The notes under the pieces are model-generated. The model was not told the origin of the DNA. It ran no database searches and saw only the letters and a program-made list of their open reading frames with translations. The position numbers were made by a program, and so were the translations under genes. A stretch of 64,000 nt of DNA from NCBI GenBank assembly GCA_038380435.1, contig JAWZYU010000019.1, forward strand, positions 18,253,801 through 18,317,800, in the 5' to 3' direction. Source of the DNA: Ryuthela nishihirai (Eukaryota; Arthropoda; Arachnida; Araneae; Heptathelidae). This document shows, in pieces, positions 1 through 12,080 of the stretch (position 1 is its first letter; each line of letters opens with the position of its first letter).

Positions 1-1242
1 CTGGCATTCCTGTCTGCAATGCTGGATTTCTAATAATGCACTTGTTAGGGATTTCTCTTATGGCGGCAGAATTCAAGTGTTTCTGTTTCGTTTGCTAAAT
101 ATCAACTGGATTATATCCTTGTGAGTTCTTAAAAGGAATAAAATATCTGTTGCAAATACCCACAGTTCAAGAGCGATTCAAAGAATTCCTCTGCCAATCG
201 AAAAGGAACTTTTCAAGGATATCGATTGTGGGAATAGAGAGTATATTACTCTGAACAACAAATATTGAACTTTGGTGTGTTTCGGAACTGCCAACAGCCG
301 CTACTTATGTAAATCGAGGTGCTGAACACGAAAATGACAAGAAAAAAATTTGATTGGCTACGGTTTTCGAGACTCAGTCCCTTACCGGTATTACGCCATT
401 CGCTGAAGGTTGCATATCGGTCTACAGAAACCGCAGCCTCTTCGCCTGCCGCTTAGAAAACAAATCTCGAGAATCTTCCATCACATCCCAGCAATAATCT
501 GTTAACATTGATGGGGTCCATCTTTCTCGATATCTATTTTCCATTGTAGCCATTTCCTGAGGAGAACGTTTCCCATACCCATCACTCACAGCGCCACAGT
601 TTTCCGGAAAGTACTACCTCATTCAAAACATTCGGGCACTCCATTCCTAAAGTATCCCCCATAAATGTTGGACACTTGCTGGGGGTTCAAACCCGACCCA
701 CCACAGGAAAGAACCGGATGTCTAAACCCTACGTGGCAGAACTAAGTGGGACTACCACAAGAAATTCGGGACTGATCGGTCCAGTATGTACATAATTGCG
801 GGGAGGCGAAAACGTTAACAAATTTATAAAACATTTAGCATTAAGTGAAAAACCATCAGATGCTGTACGTAATTTTGATAATTTCACTTTAAAATAAATC
901 TTAATAATCACTTCTGAAGACAAAACTATGACATTTAAGATATGCGCACTGATGCCTTCACAAACAGCCATATAATAATATACAAATGAATATACTAAAG
1001 CGTAATATAAATCAGGCTTGTAACGGAAATATTCTGCAAACTTTTTATGCAGCCAATATTTTTATAAAATTTTAACTATTAGCTGAGAAAGATAAAAATT
1101 ACAAGACAATTTATTATCAACCCATAATCCAAAATTTTATTTCATTCCGTAATTCAACCTTGTAGTCATTTATGGAAATGTATAGCATAGAAAAATTAAT
1201 ATTTTTTAATTTTAATTGCGAAATATCATTTCGCATGATTAG
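1..1242. other. Unassigned AT-rich sequence
   Basis: No gene, RNA or repeat is recognised. Only short random-looking open frames are present, and no splice-framed exon stands out. Confidence 0.5.
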
Positions 1243-1290
1243 GATACTCGCATGACTAGGTTGGCTGAGCATTTCAAAGATGTTCTGAAC
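1243..1290 (+). mobile_element. LINE (RTE-like) fragment cut by hAT element
   Basis: About 48 bp reads like the N-terminal reverse-transcriptase region 'RLAEHF.DVLN' of the LINE at 21,470-21,520 (opposite strand there). It stops exactly where the hAT terminus CAGTGGTTCTCAACC begins, so the hAT element probably inserted into an older LINE copy. The other side of the LINE was not found downstream of the hAT relic. Confidence 0.6.
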
Positions 1291-2580
<1,290 letters not shown>

Positions 2581-3451
2581 TCGACCACTAGAGAGAGTGG
2601 AAATAAGAAAATGTTGACCAAGATGAAATTTGACCTCTTACATCTCGATTTCTACTTGCGATTAATGTGCTTAATGCTTAATAATAGGAAATATTTCTGC
2701 CTTCATAACAGGGTTAAAGTTAATAAAATTGCGAATCGGTAGTCACAAGCTGCTGAACTGTTCGGTTAAGTACCTCGAGAGACAGAGTACTAAAATCTCT
2801 CGAAACGGAAATAAAAATCATCATAGTTTAAGTAGAAATGAAGCGAGGGTCTATGAGACAGCGCACTGACGTCAGCAGAGATTTGAGAAACGTCGAGAAA
2901 GACTTCGTGTTGAATCTGTGGTAAATGGTCGCGTGGAGGAGGGGGGGGGGGGATAAGAAGGGCGGTATTCACAAAACTAACTTATAGTGCAGTGAAACCC
3001 AGAATATATACATTAAAACGAGACCCCGGCAATGCCAGGTACCATTCAACTAGTACAGAATAATACTGAAAAGAACTGTGCCTGACACGCAATAAGAACT
3101 GTTTGCTACTTTTCACAGCTGCCATTCATTTGATGTGTTTATCGTGACAAAGTACATATAAATTATATTGTCTTTCCTTTAAATTCCTTTTTAGTATTTT
3201 CTGAGAATTCCGAATTTTCCAGCTTTTGAAGCTTTCCTACATTACAATGTACCGGCTGAATTTTAGTGAAAAGATGTTAAAAAATAACTTTTGTACATTC
3301 CTGTTCCTTGGGTCATAAATAAAGCACATTTAAAAGGAAACATGTTTTCTCCTATAAACAAAGAGTCGGGTCTGAAGTGATTAACAACAAACGACCTTCA
3401 AAATCGACCCCTAACGTTTCTATGAAAGAATTATTTATTTAGAAGGTATGA
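2581..3451. other. Unassigned, with a poly-G run
   Basis: No coding potential is recognised. A G run lies at about 2,941-2,953. It may be the inner part of the hAT element, but no matching terminus was found. Confidence 0.4.
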
Positions 3452-3674
3452 CGTCCCATGTCCTAGTGGTTATCACGCTTGGCTACTGGTCTAAGGGACC
3501 TGGGTTCGAGCCCCGAGTAAAGCATGGATGTATGTGCTATTTTTCTACTGAGGTCCTGCCATCCTCACAGACCCTCTACTATGGCTTATAAATTTGACAG
3601 GCTGCTGTCAGACCACTGTGGCCTGTCAAAGGCCACAGTGGCAGCTGCTTGAGGGGGGTATTTATTTATTTATA
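3452..3674 (+). mobile_element. SINE-A, tRNA-headed
   Basis: A box-A-like 'TAGTGGTTATCACGCTTGGC' and a box B 'GGGTTCGAGCCCCG' open the element. A unique body follows with the phrase 'GAGGTCCTGCCATCCTC', then 'CAGCTGCTTGAGGGGGGTAT' and a TTTA-repeat tail. Further copies are at 29,115, 52,143 (3' part only) and 56,101 (reverse strand). These are RNA polymerase III-derived non-coding retroposons that depend on a LINE for mobility. This copy carries an extra internal 'GGCCACAGTGG' inverted duplication. Confidence 0.85.
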
Positions 3675-4195
3675 TGGTATACATACTTTTACTATAAGCG
3701 AAGTCACTTTGATCACATCTTAATGTCTGATTTGGACACGGAAGGGAGATGTGCCACTCTCGTTACTGTCCTAGGTTCAGATTTGAAAGCTAATGTGGAA
3801 TCACTAAAATCGAAATCTTATTTCATCATTCCGTTTCGTTAACTTTCCACTCTTTTCTCCTGTTTAAGCTTATTTCTTGGCATAATGCAACAAGATGGAG
3901 AAACAACACACAATACAACTGGACACTTCAGAATTCAAAATCCCCACATGAAAGAGGAACACAGCTAAAAATATAAGAACAATTGAGAATGCATTGGAAG
4001 CCCATATGGAACAGAAAGGCAATTAACCAAATTATTATAGAGACGCCATAAAAATGCGTCTCTGAATTTACAAATTGTTTCGAAAACCTATTTGATAACG
4101 AGTTGAAATGCAATAATGAGGTTAAAATGAAAATAGGTTTGTGATAACGAGTCCAAAAACGTATGCTTCATAACAGAATTGTCGTCGTTATTGGC
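3675..4195. other. Unassigned, upstream of gene 1
   Basis: No feature is recognised. It may hold the promoter of the gene at 4,334, but no clear TATA box or initiator could be singled out. Confidence 0.4.
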
Positions 4196-4218
4196 AAAGT
4201 GAGTATTTTGGTATTTTG

Positions 4219-4252
4219 CGTTCCGCAATTCGTTTATTCGTTCCGCAATTCG
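4219..4252 (+). repeat. Direct repeat upstream of gene 1
   Basis: The 14-mer CGTTCCGCAATTCG occurs at 4,219-4,232 and again at 4,239-4,252, 20 bp apart, ending about 80 bp before the chosen ATG. Two identical sites on nearly two helical turns could be a paired regulatory site. That is inference from spacing only. Confidence 0.45.
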
Positions 4253-4333
4253 CATTAAGTAGAAAACACTTGCGATATTTTAGTGATTTATTACATAGAA
4301 TTAGCGACTTATTTTGATTGGATATTCTGCACA

Positions 4334-4906
4334 ATGGCAGAAAGTGTAAATGGTACGCGAGAAAGGTCGCTACAACGCGTCTTTCATTTCCTTCGCAGAC
4401 AACGAGGAAAATCAAGAAGATGGAGTTGTTTCAAAAGCAGTTTATGCTGCTGCATTAAGAGTACATCATCAAGCAATGATGATGAAATATATGCTCCCTC
4501 ACAATCCAGTAAAAGAGTAGATGAAATGGGGGAAGAAACTGTTGAAAGGGCAAAGCTAGCTGATGAAATTAAGCCCCTACACTCGGAATGTGATGAAAGT
4601 CTCAGGAAATCTGATCCTTACGTTTCAAGTCATTCAATCGCATGTACTTCCAATAATGTGACAGAAGAGTCCGGTTCCAATAGCAGGGAATATCAATTGC
4701 TAACAGGTTCTGCACAAGAGGGATGTTGGGAACTGGAAACGGATCATGGAATTATCTTGAGACTAAAACAGAATATTATTTATGTTCCGAAGATCAAAGG
4801 ATTTAAGTATTACTTGGGAGAGATCATTTCTTATGCAATTTCCGCTGTTTTGTCATGTATCATAATTGTGTACATCTTGATACATCGTATCCGACACAGA
4901 AAATGA
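4334..4906 (+). CDS. Predicted tail-anchored protein, family copy 1
   Basis: An intronless 190-aa ORF of a family I do not recognise. The start at 4,334 is the first ATG in the frame and has a good context (A at -3, G at +4). The upstream in-frame codons would need a non-ATG start. Residues 8-31 are Arg/Lys rich, Cys38-40 form a CCC cluster, and residues 51-59 read EIYAPSQSS. Residues 60-115 are acidic and Ser-rich, and about 161-183 form one strongly hydrophobic segment followed by a basic tail ending HRIRHRK. There is no N-terminal signal peptide, so a C-terminal membrane anchor with a cytosolic N-terminus is the simplest reading. The protein at 18,763 has the same order of parts and the same RER[ST]L, Cys-cluster and E[IV]YxP motifs. 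The conserved block at 5,028 follows both genes. Function is unknown; a retrocopy or the gene of an unrecognised mobile element are alternatives. Confidence 0.6.
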   Translation: MAESVNGTRERSLQRVFHFLRRQRGKSRRWSCFKSSLCCCIKSTSSSNDDEIYAPSQSSKRVDEMGEETVERAKLADEIKPLHSECDESLRKSDPYVSSHSIACTSNNVTEESGSNSREYQLLTGSAQEGCWELETDHGIILRLKQNIIYVPKIKGFKYYLGEIISYAISAVLSCIIIVYILIHRIRHRK

Positions 4907-4984
4907 TAATGATGAAGAACTAATAATGAAAGAAAGATGAAAGAAAATGTAATTAGATCAACACAAAATATGAAGAGATATATG

Positions 4985-5027
4985 TGAGAAATAAGAAAAA
5001 AAAAAGAAAAGAAAAAAAGGAAAAAAA
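4985..5027 (+). repeat. A-rich tract after gene 1
   Basis: Runs of A broken by single G residues separate the gene from the conserved 3' block. Gene 2 has a comparable A-rich zone at about 19,360-19,500. It may be old poly(A) or simple sequence. Confidence 0.5.
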
Positions 5028-5172
5028 AATATCTCCCCTAAAATCCATCCTCAGACGTCCCCGAATCGTGCGAGACGGGCAACATCCAATATCTGATGAT
5101 TTCTCCTTAGAGTTCATTTCATCTTTAACGTAAACCTCAGATAATGAATGGCTAACATGAGGCTCTGGTGCA
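5028..5172 (+). other. Conserved 3' block, copy 1
   Basis: About 145 bp align without large gaps to 19,502-19,645 downstream of gene 2. Shared words include CATCCTCAGACGTCC, GAGACGGGCAA, GAGTTCATTTCATCTTTA, GAATGGCTAACATGAGG and CTCTGGT. The match is clearly closer than that between the two proteins. It could be a 3' UTR element, a small RNA gene or the end of a retroelement. Confidence 0.7.
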
Positions 5173-5680
5173 ACATATATAGACATAGATATATAAATAC
5201 ATGTCATACATACATACATATATATATATACACACACATATACATATCATACATACATACATACATATCATATATATATGCATATCATACATACATATAC
5301 ACACGTGCTTATCATACATACATGTACACACATGCATATCATACATACATATCATACATATATGCATATCATACATACATATACACACGTGCTTATCATA
5401 CATACATATACACACATGCATATCATACATATCGTACACAGATATAGATATACATACATACATATCGCACACATATATAGACATACATGCATACATATGA
5501 TACCTAGATATATAAATACATATCATGCCTAAATATATCATATAAAAATATATATGCACATATACAATACATACGCAAACATATATATACATACATGCAT
5601 GTATACACATACATATATCTTATATACATACATATACATGCATCACACACTGATGCATCATAAGACTTATATACACAAAT
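5173..5680 (+). repeat. CATA/CATACATA microsatellite
   Basis: About 500 bp of imperfect (CATA)n and (TA)n with larger repeats of 'ATACATATACACACGTGCTT'. It opens long spurious frames of Tyr/Ile/His/Thr on both strands, which are not genes. It starts directly after the conserved block, as it does at 19,646. Confidence 0.9.
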
Positions 5681-6030
5681 GGATTTCGCTAACCATTTAT
5701 TTTATTCTTATATTATTAATTATAATAATTTTACGACAACATTAAATAAAAATGAATTAGCAGACGGTTGTCCGATCACTCCGATTGAAGGAAAGTGATT
5801 AATATGTAATGATTCCCCCCCCCCCGATTCCAGCGATGGAAATGTAGAAATTGTGGCTGACGTCAGATTGCTCCTAGATCCGAAGGTAACGGTGATGTGA
5901 ATTCTTTTATTGTAATCCTATTAGACATAAGGCGAACTAGTGAAGGGAGGGATAGTGCTCCCGTATCAGCATAAAGAAGTGGTAAAGGTGTGGTTTTGGT
6001 TAAACCAGTAGCTGATCACAGAGTCGCCTG
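5681..6030. other. Unassigned
   Basis: A C-run lies at about 5,815-5,825. Nothing else is recognised. Confidence 0.4.
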
Positions 6031-6045
6031 ATATACAGGAAAAAG

Positions 6046-6430
6046 TTGGGTTGTTTTACCTCTGAGCGGCGCTTTTTTGCACACTATGGGCTAAATGGTC
6101 AGGTCACATGGACCCCGAAGACTCAGAGAAGGTTGGGAGAGGGGACCCACTGGAACAGCTGTTGGGAGACAGATGGTAGCCTCCAGTCAAGGCCATGCGT
6201 GTTCTTTAACGTGCACAGGGTATGGCTCTCCCGCACACGGGGTCACGTTAACTTAACTTCCCATCCAACGGACGGTGACCTTTCCAAGCCCATCGGTGTC
6301 CCCTACTGACCGTGGGAAGGGCGGTGAGTTTTATGGAGATAAATCTCGACGCTGACACAGTTAGGACTCCAACCCGGGAACTACAGATTACGAGCCCGGC
6401 GCGCTACCGACTGAGCCACACCCGCCCCAT
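6046..6430 (-). mobile_element. SINE-B with 15-bp target duplication
   Basis: A near full-length copy on the minus strand. The tRNA-like head lies at the right end: box A 'TCAGTCGGTAGCGCGCC', a CTCGTAA anticodon-type loop as in tRNA-Thr(CGT), and box B 'GGGTTGGAGTCC'. The element ends on the left in 'GGTAAAACAACCCAA'. Perfect flanking repeats ATATACAGGAAAAAG (6,031-6,045 and 6,431-6,445) prove insertion by target-primed retrotransposition. The central part, with 'TTCTTTAACGTGCACAGGG' and 'CCATCCAACGGACGG', resembles a SINE core that I recall as conserved across many invertebrates. Confidence 0.9.
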
Positions 6431-7489
6431 ATATACAGGAAAAAGAAAGACCAGTATGAGGTAGGATCTGAGGTAAGAAGTGGAGCATTGTATGTTGTGG
6501 CTGATCTATTGGTTGCTGTTTTTAATAGCATTAAGGTGCGTCTATTAAGACCATTTCTTGGAGAGGCCAAGCTTCTGATGATGTTAAGTAGGCGAAGGCT
6601 TTTGCTTTTAACGTTAATGTGAATGTTGCTTCAATGTTCCATTGACTTGGAAAGTAAATCCTAAAATCTTCAGCTTAGACAGCCATGGAATGGATCTTTA
6701 CTCTGAAAGCATTCTACCTAAAGCATATAGATGGTGCAATCAGTCACTGCGTTCGTATTCACTTTAAAGGAAGATAGGGAAGTCGATTTACCTACTCCAC
6801 AGGATTGCCGACACCCTATCTATCCTCCCATACAGAGATATAATATTAATGTGAGAGAAATATTTTCTTTTAAAGATATAACACAAGCAGCAGTAAGTGC
6901 TCCCTAATTCAATCATCAAGTGCTGAAAAGAGTTCTCGGCTACAGCTCCGAGTAAGGCCCATGCCTTAACCGGAGCTCCAGCCGAGGTCCCTTTGATCAG
7001 CATTGTCATTTATTGGCACAATTAGTTTATTTAGTTTAGCTCCTATAATTTTAGAGTTAATCATTTTGGAATGCACGTGTATTCAATGATTATTGCATCT
7101 ATTTTTATTTCGTTTATATTTATATCGCTATTTTAATTATATTAATTTCTTTATTTTCTTCGATCATGTGATCACCAGGTCATTTTCTCCTGAAGAGGTT
7201 TTTGTCTTAAATTAAACGTTTTCACGATCATTTACGTCGAGTAAAGAAAAAGATAAATACCTAATTGGTGTGACCAGAGAGCTTCACAGAGCCGGACTCT
7301 ATACCCGTCGATCCCTTGTATCCATCCCTTTATCCTTCAGACAGAGACCCGTTTGAAATGGTGTCTCGATTATATACAAATTTTAAAAATGCAAAATTCA
7401 CAAAATATCAAATATAAAGGAATTTTGGAATTATTTACTAATCTTTTTGTCAAATATTTGATATGTTCATTCCAATTTAACCGACTGTC
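6431..7489. repeat. Dispersed 'AGGAAGATAGGG' repeat, rest unassigned
   Basis: Positions about 6,700-6,830 carry a decayed copy of a repeat with 'GGTGCAATCAGTCACTG', 'AAAGGAAGATAGGG' and 'TTTACCTACTC'. It is also seen at 14,105, 22,020 and 29,318. The rest of the stretch has no recognised content. Confidence 0.6.
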
Positions 7490-7690
7490 TATATCATCAT
7501 CATCATTCTCAAGCAGCCACCATTCTCAAACATATGGTGGTCCAACCAGATTGTGCAATTTAGTTCTCCAAACACGCCTGTCCTGAGCCTACCACATCAT
7601 AGGTCTCCCCCCTCTTTCTGCGGCCTTTAGGAATTTATCGCCATTCTGTAGTTATGCATATGGACAACATGGCCAAACCTGGAGGGGCTT
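7490..7690 (-). mobile_element. LINE (RTE) 3' end
   Basis: It matches 19,870-20,110: 'CTCAAGCAGCCA', 'GGTCCAACCAGA', 'TTAATTCTCCAA'-like and 'ACATGGCCAAACC'. On the minus strand this encodes the end of the LINE protein ('FGHV' region) and the 3' UTR. An ATCATC tail lies at 7,490-7,505. Confidence 0.8.
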
Positions 7691-7708
7691 AGGGTGCCTT
7701 TTGCGAAG

Positions 7709-7975
7709 TTGGGGTACCTGCTCGATTGGTGTCTCTGGGTGCCACAGTAGGCTGCAGCCCCGATGGAGAGGCCTGTTGCTGAGGACCCTGCTGACTGGGA
7801 TTGGGGTCCCCGGTAAAGCGAGCTCATCGACACAGCCTCTGCGAAGTTGAGGGTCCCAACTGGCTGGTAATGCTGGGGTGCTGTCAGGTGGCAGCCCTGA
7901 TGGAAAAGGCGAGGTTGAGGGCCATGCTGAACGGGAGTGGGATCCCCTATTAGGCTGGCTCATCAATGGAAAGCC
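7709..7975. repeat. GC-rich imperfect tandem duplication
   Basis: Two units of about 130 bp (7,709-7,840 and 7,841-7,975) share 'TGCGAAGTTG', 'GCAGCCC.GATGGA' and 'GGGATCC/GGGGTCC' blocks. This is a GC-rich island in an AT-rich window and abuts the LINE end. The open frames inside it are probably accidental. Confidence 0.6.
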
Positions 7976-8389
7976 ATCTAAGAGTCTCCACCAGGTAGCA
8001 TCCCACAGTAGAAAAAGTGATGAATTTATTATTTAAAGGTTGGCATTCTAAATTCAAAATTTACCATCAAAGTTCAGTTTCTGTTTATGTTTGGCAATTT
8101 ATATTTGAAGGAAATTTTACTGATATGTTTGGCTTTGATGTTTAGGCAACGCTCAAAATTCGAAAAGATCTCACACTCACCTCTATGATTAAACAAACAG
8201 ACATAATATGAATTATCAGTAAAGTCTTGCTCGTTAAGAAAGGTCCTTTCTCCGCTGTATGTTTTGCATTAATTGACTGAAGGACTCTCTAGATAAAGAT
8301 AGGAGAAACATGGCATCACCCAAAAGATGTAGTGCTATCTCTGAATAGCGGAACGTTGGGTGTTGCCATACAAATACTACAATTGTCCT
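7976..8389. other. Unassigned
   Basis: Nothing recognised. Confidence 0.4.
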
Positions 8390-8480
8390 TTCTTTAACCT
8401 CATCATTATTTACAAAGTTTAACCACCTAATGCCAAAGATACTTCCTAAGCATCTAGAATCAAAAGCATTAAGTTTCCTG
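8390..8480 (-). mobile_element. LINE reverse-transcriptase C-terminal scrap
   Basis: 'CCTCATCATTATTTACAAAG' and 'AAGCATCTAGAATCAAAAGC' match the intact-order LINE at 20,165-20,240. The piece lies out of order beside endonuclease sequence, so it marks an internally deleted copy. Confidence 0.75.
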
Positions 8481-9256
8481 TTATTCTTCCTTATCTCCTG
8501 CAGTTCTTTCTTTCCGAAATAAGCTCAAGTGCCTTATCACTCAGATAATTCTGTCTCTTCTGCTCCTTTTTTCCTAAACGACTACTGTTAGTGTCCAAAA
8601 AAGCCTGTTTAAAATGATCTCATTCTTCCTCAACTTCAGTAGTAAGTATACCATGACTGTCGTAATGACTAAGTAACCTATCATAGTAAGCTTTGGCTAC
8701 AACTGGATCTTTCAGAGCTTCAGTATTAAAACTAAATTTTTTAACCCTAGCACAACACTTTTTAAGTTTAAGTTGCAACACACTTTTAACAAGGTAATGG
8801 TCAGATCCAATTTCAGCTCCCCTATATGCCCTGGTATTCCTAACAGAACTAGCCCATTTGCTGTTAATTAATATGTAATCAGTCATATTCTTATGCATCC
8901 CATCAGGTGAAACCCATGTGTATTTATGCATGTCGCGGTGTTTGTAATAAGTGTTAGTTATTCTGAATCCATTGAGTTTACTTACCTGTAGGAGACGTTG
9001 CCCATTGTCATTGCAGCTACCAATACCAAAAGGGCCTATTACTCCTCCCCAAAGGTCAGAGTCAGTACCAACTTTGGCATTGAAGTCACCAAGAACAAGG
9101 GTAATATCTCCTTTCTTGACAGAATTCGAAATATCATGAAGTTGTCCGTAAAACCTATCTTTCTCATCCTCGTCGACATCCTCAGTGGGGCATAACAGCA
9201 GATAACATTCAAGTCTTTAACGCTTGTCTGAAATTTTGCTGTAAGAAACCTTCATT
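8481..9256 (-). pseudogene. LINE endonuclease (EEP) domain, C-terminal half
   Basis: The minus strand encodes an apurinic-like endonuclease of RTE type. The piece at 8,620-8,931 contains 'DYILINSKWASSVRN' and the catalytic-region 'GSDHYLV' (the conserved SDH). The part at 8,960-9,240 reads through frameshifts to 'GDFNAKVG' and 'YAPTED'-like sequence. In the family this domain nicks target DNA for reverse transcription. It is truncated and not connected to a reverse transcriptase. Confidence 0.8.
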
Positions 9257-9282
9257 TGTTCGGATATTTTTTTGAGCGACTG
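9257..9282. mobile_element. Terminal scrap of Tc1/mariner-type MITE
   Basis: 'TGTTCGGATA' followed by 'TTTTTTTGAGCGACTGTA' is the right terminus of the MITE seen whole at 35,099 and 49,186. It ends in the expected TA. The rest of the element is missing here. Confidence 0.6.
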
Positions 9283-9365
9283 TATTTATTCCAGAATTTG
9301 AGCTAGCAAGAATTTCTAGGAATAATTCCACCTCAGCGTTGCGACGCTCTAAGCTGGAATGTTGA

Positions 9366-9690
9366 TGAATGGGGCTGGTCTTCATCTTTGGGTATGTTAA
9401 AATTGAGTATTCTCGCCTGGCTAGGTTGGCTGAGAATTTCGAAAATGTCCTAAACAATGTAGTTAGTTCTACTTCCATTGTTTGTAATGAGGATAGATGT
9501 ATTACTGACTTTAATGTTGGCCTTATATCAAAGCATGAAGTATTTTGGCTAGATCTAAACTTAAAATGCAGAAATCCCTAGGGATAACTGGAATTACCAC
9601 TGAAATTCTTAGAGCTACAAATGTTTCTATTATCACATGGCTGCCGGAAATTTCGCATTTTCTTTTTTTCTTAAGAAATGTGTTTTTTAA
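9366..9690 (+). mobile_element. LINE reverse-transcriptase N-terminal fragment
   Basis: On the plus strand the frame reads 'RLAENFENVLNNVV' and then decayed 'TEILRATNVS', matching the minus-strand LINE at 21,240-21,520. It lies in opposite orientation between two minus-strand LINE pieces. Confidence 0.75.
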
Positions 9691-9759
9691 AAGATTTTAT
9701 AGAACTTAACTATTATTTTCCCAACTTTCACAAAAACAAAAAACAGAAAAGCAAAAACA

Positions 9760-10460
9760 GGTAATCGGAGTCAGTAAAGGGCCTATCACCCCTCCCCAAA
9801 AGTCAGAGTCATTACCAACTTTGGCTTTGAAGTCACCAAGAACAAGGGTAATATCTCCTTTCTTGACAGAATTCAAAATATCCCGAAGTTGTCCATAAAA
9901 CCTATTCTTCTCATCCTCATCGGCATCCTCAGTGGGGGCATAACAGCAGATAACATTCAAGTTTTTGTCTGAAATTTTGCTGTAAGAAACCTTTCATTAA
10001 TGCACTCATATCCTAAAAGAGCATCACTGGCGTTTCTACTGAGAAGCAGACCTACGCTTTAGTGATCCCTCCCTGAAAAGAGAAATTTAAGATATTTTTA
10101 AGTATCTGACCTTTATCTGTCCATCTGGTCTCTTGCTAGCCGAGAATATTTAAGTTGTAGCATGGTGAGAACATCAAGAGAATAATCTCTGTGCAGAGAC
10201 TTCGCATTCCAACTACCTATGAAGAGAAAATGGTTAGTGGGATGTTTAAAGAAACTGTTTATTGAGAGCGGGAATGGTGGTGTTCCTATTGTAGAAGCAA
10301 GAGTTCAAGTACCTGCGATGGCCTCAAGTCGAGATTATTCACCAGCTGATAAAACACATCCTGTGAATCTGTTCACTTGGTGTTGTCAATCCACAATCAA
10401 ATAGAAAACACAGCAGAAGATTTTCCCTCAACAGAAGCCCACCAGTGCAGCAAATTCAGT
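9760..10460 (-). pseudogene. LINE endonuclease (EEP) domain, N-terminal half
   Basis: From about 10,220 down to 9,776 the minus strand reads, over several frames, an endonuclease start ('RDQMDR' where relatives have an ETRW-type motif), then 'LLLSRNASDALLG' and 'NVICCYAPTEDADEDEKNRF', then 'ITLVLGDFKAKVG'. It overlaps in content with the copy at 8,950-9,250, so two copies are nested or tandemly shuffled. 10,220-10,460 is probably the 5' leader. Confidence 0.8.
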
Positions 10461-10805
10461 TTCCATAATCAAGCTCAGAGTCATTATTCCATTCAGGTTG
10501 GTATATATGGACCACCAGGACACTGTGTGGTTGACCATTCCTCAGCAGGGTAGAAAAAAAGAAAAGTAACATAGTTGCCCAGATCAGTAGAGTACACTAA
10601 TCTGTCATCCCTCGCCTTCTGTTCCCTTCCACAAGAGAGTATCTCTTTTGAAAGGTACTGACGGTCCGAACCACGAGAATGTGGGTCGGACATTAGGTGC
10701 TAGGCCTGGCCGTTCTGTTCACCATCACAGGGGATAAGTGCATTGCTCTCCTTCCTGTGACTACCTAGCTGCCATCTAATACATACATACATACATACAT
10801 TTGGA
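10461..10805. other. Unassigned, ending in a CATA tract
   Basis: It ends in a perfect (ATAC)n run at about 10,778-10,800, similar to the tails of the LINE copies. It could be LINE 5' or 3' untranslated sequence. Confidence 0.45.
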
Positions 10806-11660
10806 AATAATCTCTATAGAGTAAAGGAGACAAAACTCATCCTTGTGGAACACCAGTAGCTATGTTAAAAGAATCGATACAATCTTTGCCAACTTACATG
10901 CATGATTCAGTTTTATTATAAAGAGCATTCTTTATGGTAACTACATTAATTATATGCCATACATCTCATAATTAACCAGAAAATTTGACGACCAACAAGG
11001 TCTAAAGTTTTTTGAAAATCTATAAATATCTGAAACTCTAAACATTTCTCAAAAGTCTGCCTAATTGAAAATATTTGATATGTACCATCCCCTATCACTT
11101 CTGAATACACAGTGTGTATAATGCGGTAGTCCAGCAACGAAATTCATAATGCTTTTAAGAGAATAATTAGAAGAACGTTACCTAGAACAGAAAATTGACT
11201 GATTCCCCTATAATTATCACAAGAACTGCAATCACTTTTTTTAAAAATAGGGATAATAATAGCTCTGGTAAAATTCTTAGGAACCATGCCTTTATCATAA
11301 ATAGTATTTAAAATTTCAGTTATCTATCTGGTAACCGAAACATTCCCAGCTATAAGCATTTCCGTAGTAATTTCATCTACCCCTGGGGATTTATTTAGTG
11401 TTAATTTAGAGATAGCCAAAGTGACTTGAAACTGTGATATAAGTCCAGCATTGAAGCTAGTAATGCATCTATCATTATTATAAACAATGGGAGGAAAATG
11501 ACCACATTGTTCAGAGCAGCACTGAAATGTCAGCCTACCTTGCCATGACAGGATCGTCACCTTCAATGACCTTGCCATGACTGAATCCTTACCTTCAATG
11601 ACCTTGCCATGACTGAATCCTTACCTTTAATGATCTTACCATGTTTATCCTTCAATCTCT
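10806..11660 (-). pseudogene. LINE reverse-transcriptase fragment
   Basis: The minus strand covers the first half of the RTE reverse transcriptase. It reads 'SKLTLNKSPGVDEITTEML' at about 11,340-11,420, then 'AIIIPIF', a 'CFRSDRG'-like stretch and the 'QKTLDLV' region down to 'GDKTHPCGTP'. It has stops and frameshifts throughout and is the closest match to the copy at 19,862-21,560. Confidence 0.8.
11549..11648. repeat. 32-34-bp tandem triplication in LINE
   Basis: 'CCTTGCCATGACTGAATCC' followed by 'TTACCTTCAATGA' occurs about three times in a row. The LINE at 21,490-21,540 has it once, so this is a local tandem expansion. Confidence 0.75.
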
Positions 11661-12080
11661 TTTAGAACCTACCTAATTTAGACCCAGAAACTAAAAGAAT
11701 TTTTTGGTAACGCAGTTGAAATACTTCTCATGCATTTTTGCTCAAGCAACAAAAATGTTGTGCTTAAAAGTAAATTTTATTGTGCTAGAAAAAAAACTGA
11801 TGTCGTTAATGCAAAGTATATTCTATTCTCTCTTGACCTCGCAATTTATGCATTTACTTAATAAATATTTAGATATATAATGTAAACATTAATAATTATA
11901 CCACTGAATAAGTAGCCTTCAAGAAAATCTTAAACTGCAATAGTGTAAAAAGAAATTTTGTCTATTTTACGCTTATAACGTCCAGTTAACAATGGCAGAA
12001 AATTTAAAATCAAAAGCTCCGGATGCGAAATAAAGCCCAAGAATGTTTATCCTTTTAACTATTGCAACGTTTTTGATTTA
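11661..12080. other. Unassigned
   Basis: AT-rich, nothing recognised. Confidence 0.4.

Noticed and set aside
4555..4615. BH3-like stretch 'IKPLHSECDESL' in tail-anchored gene 1, suggesting a BH3-only protein
   Set aside because: Only Leu and Cys-Asp fit the pattern, a proline lies in the would-be helix, and gene 2 has no equivalent.
5148..5745. Long Tyr/Ile/His/Thr frames on both strands
   Set aside because: They are translations of the CATA microsatellite.
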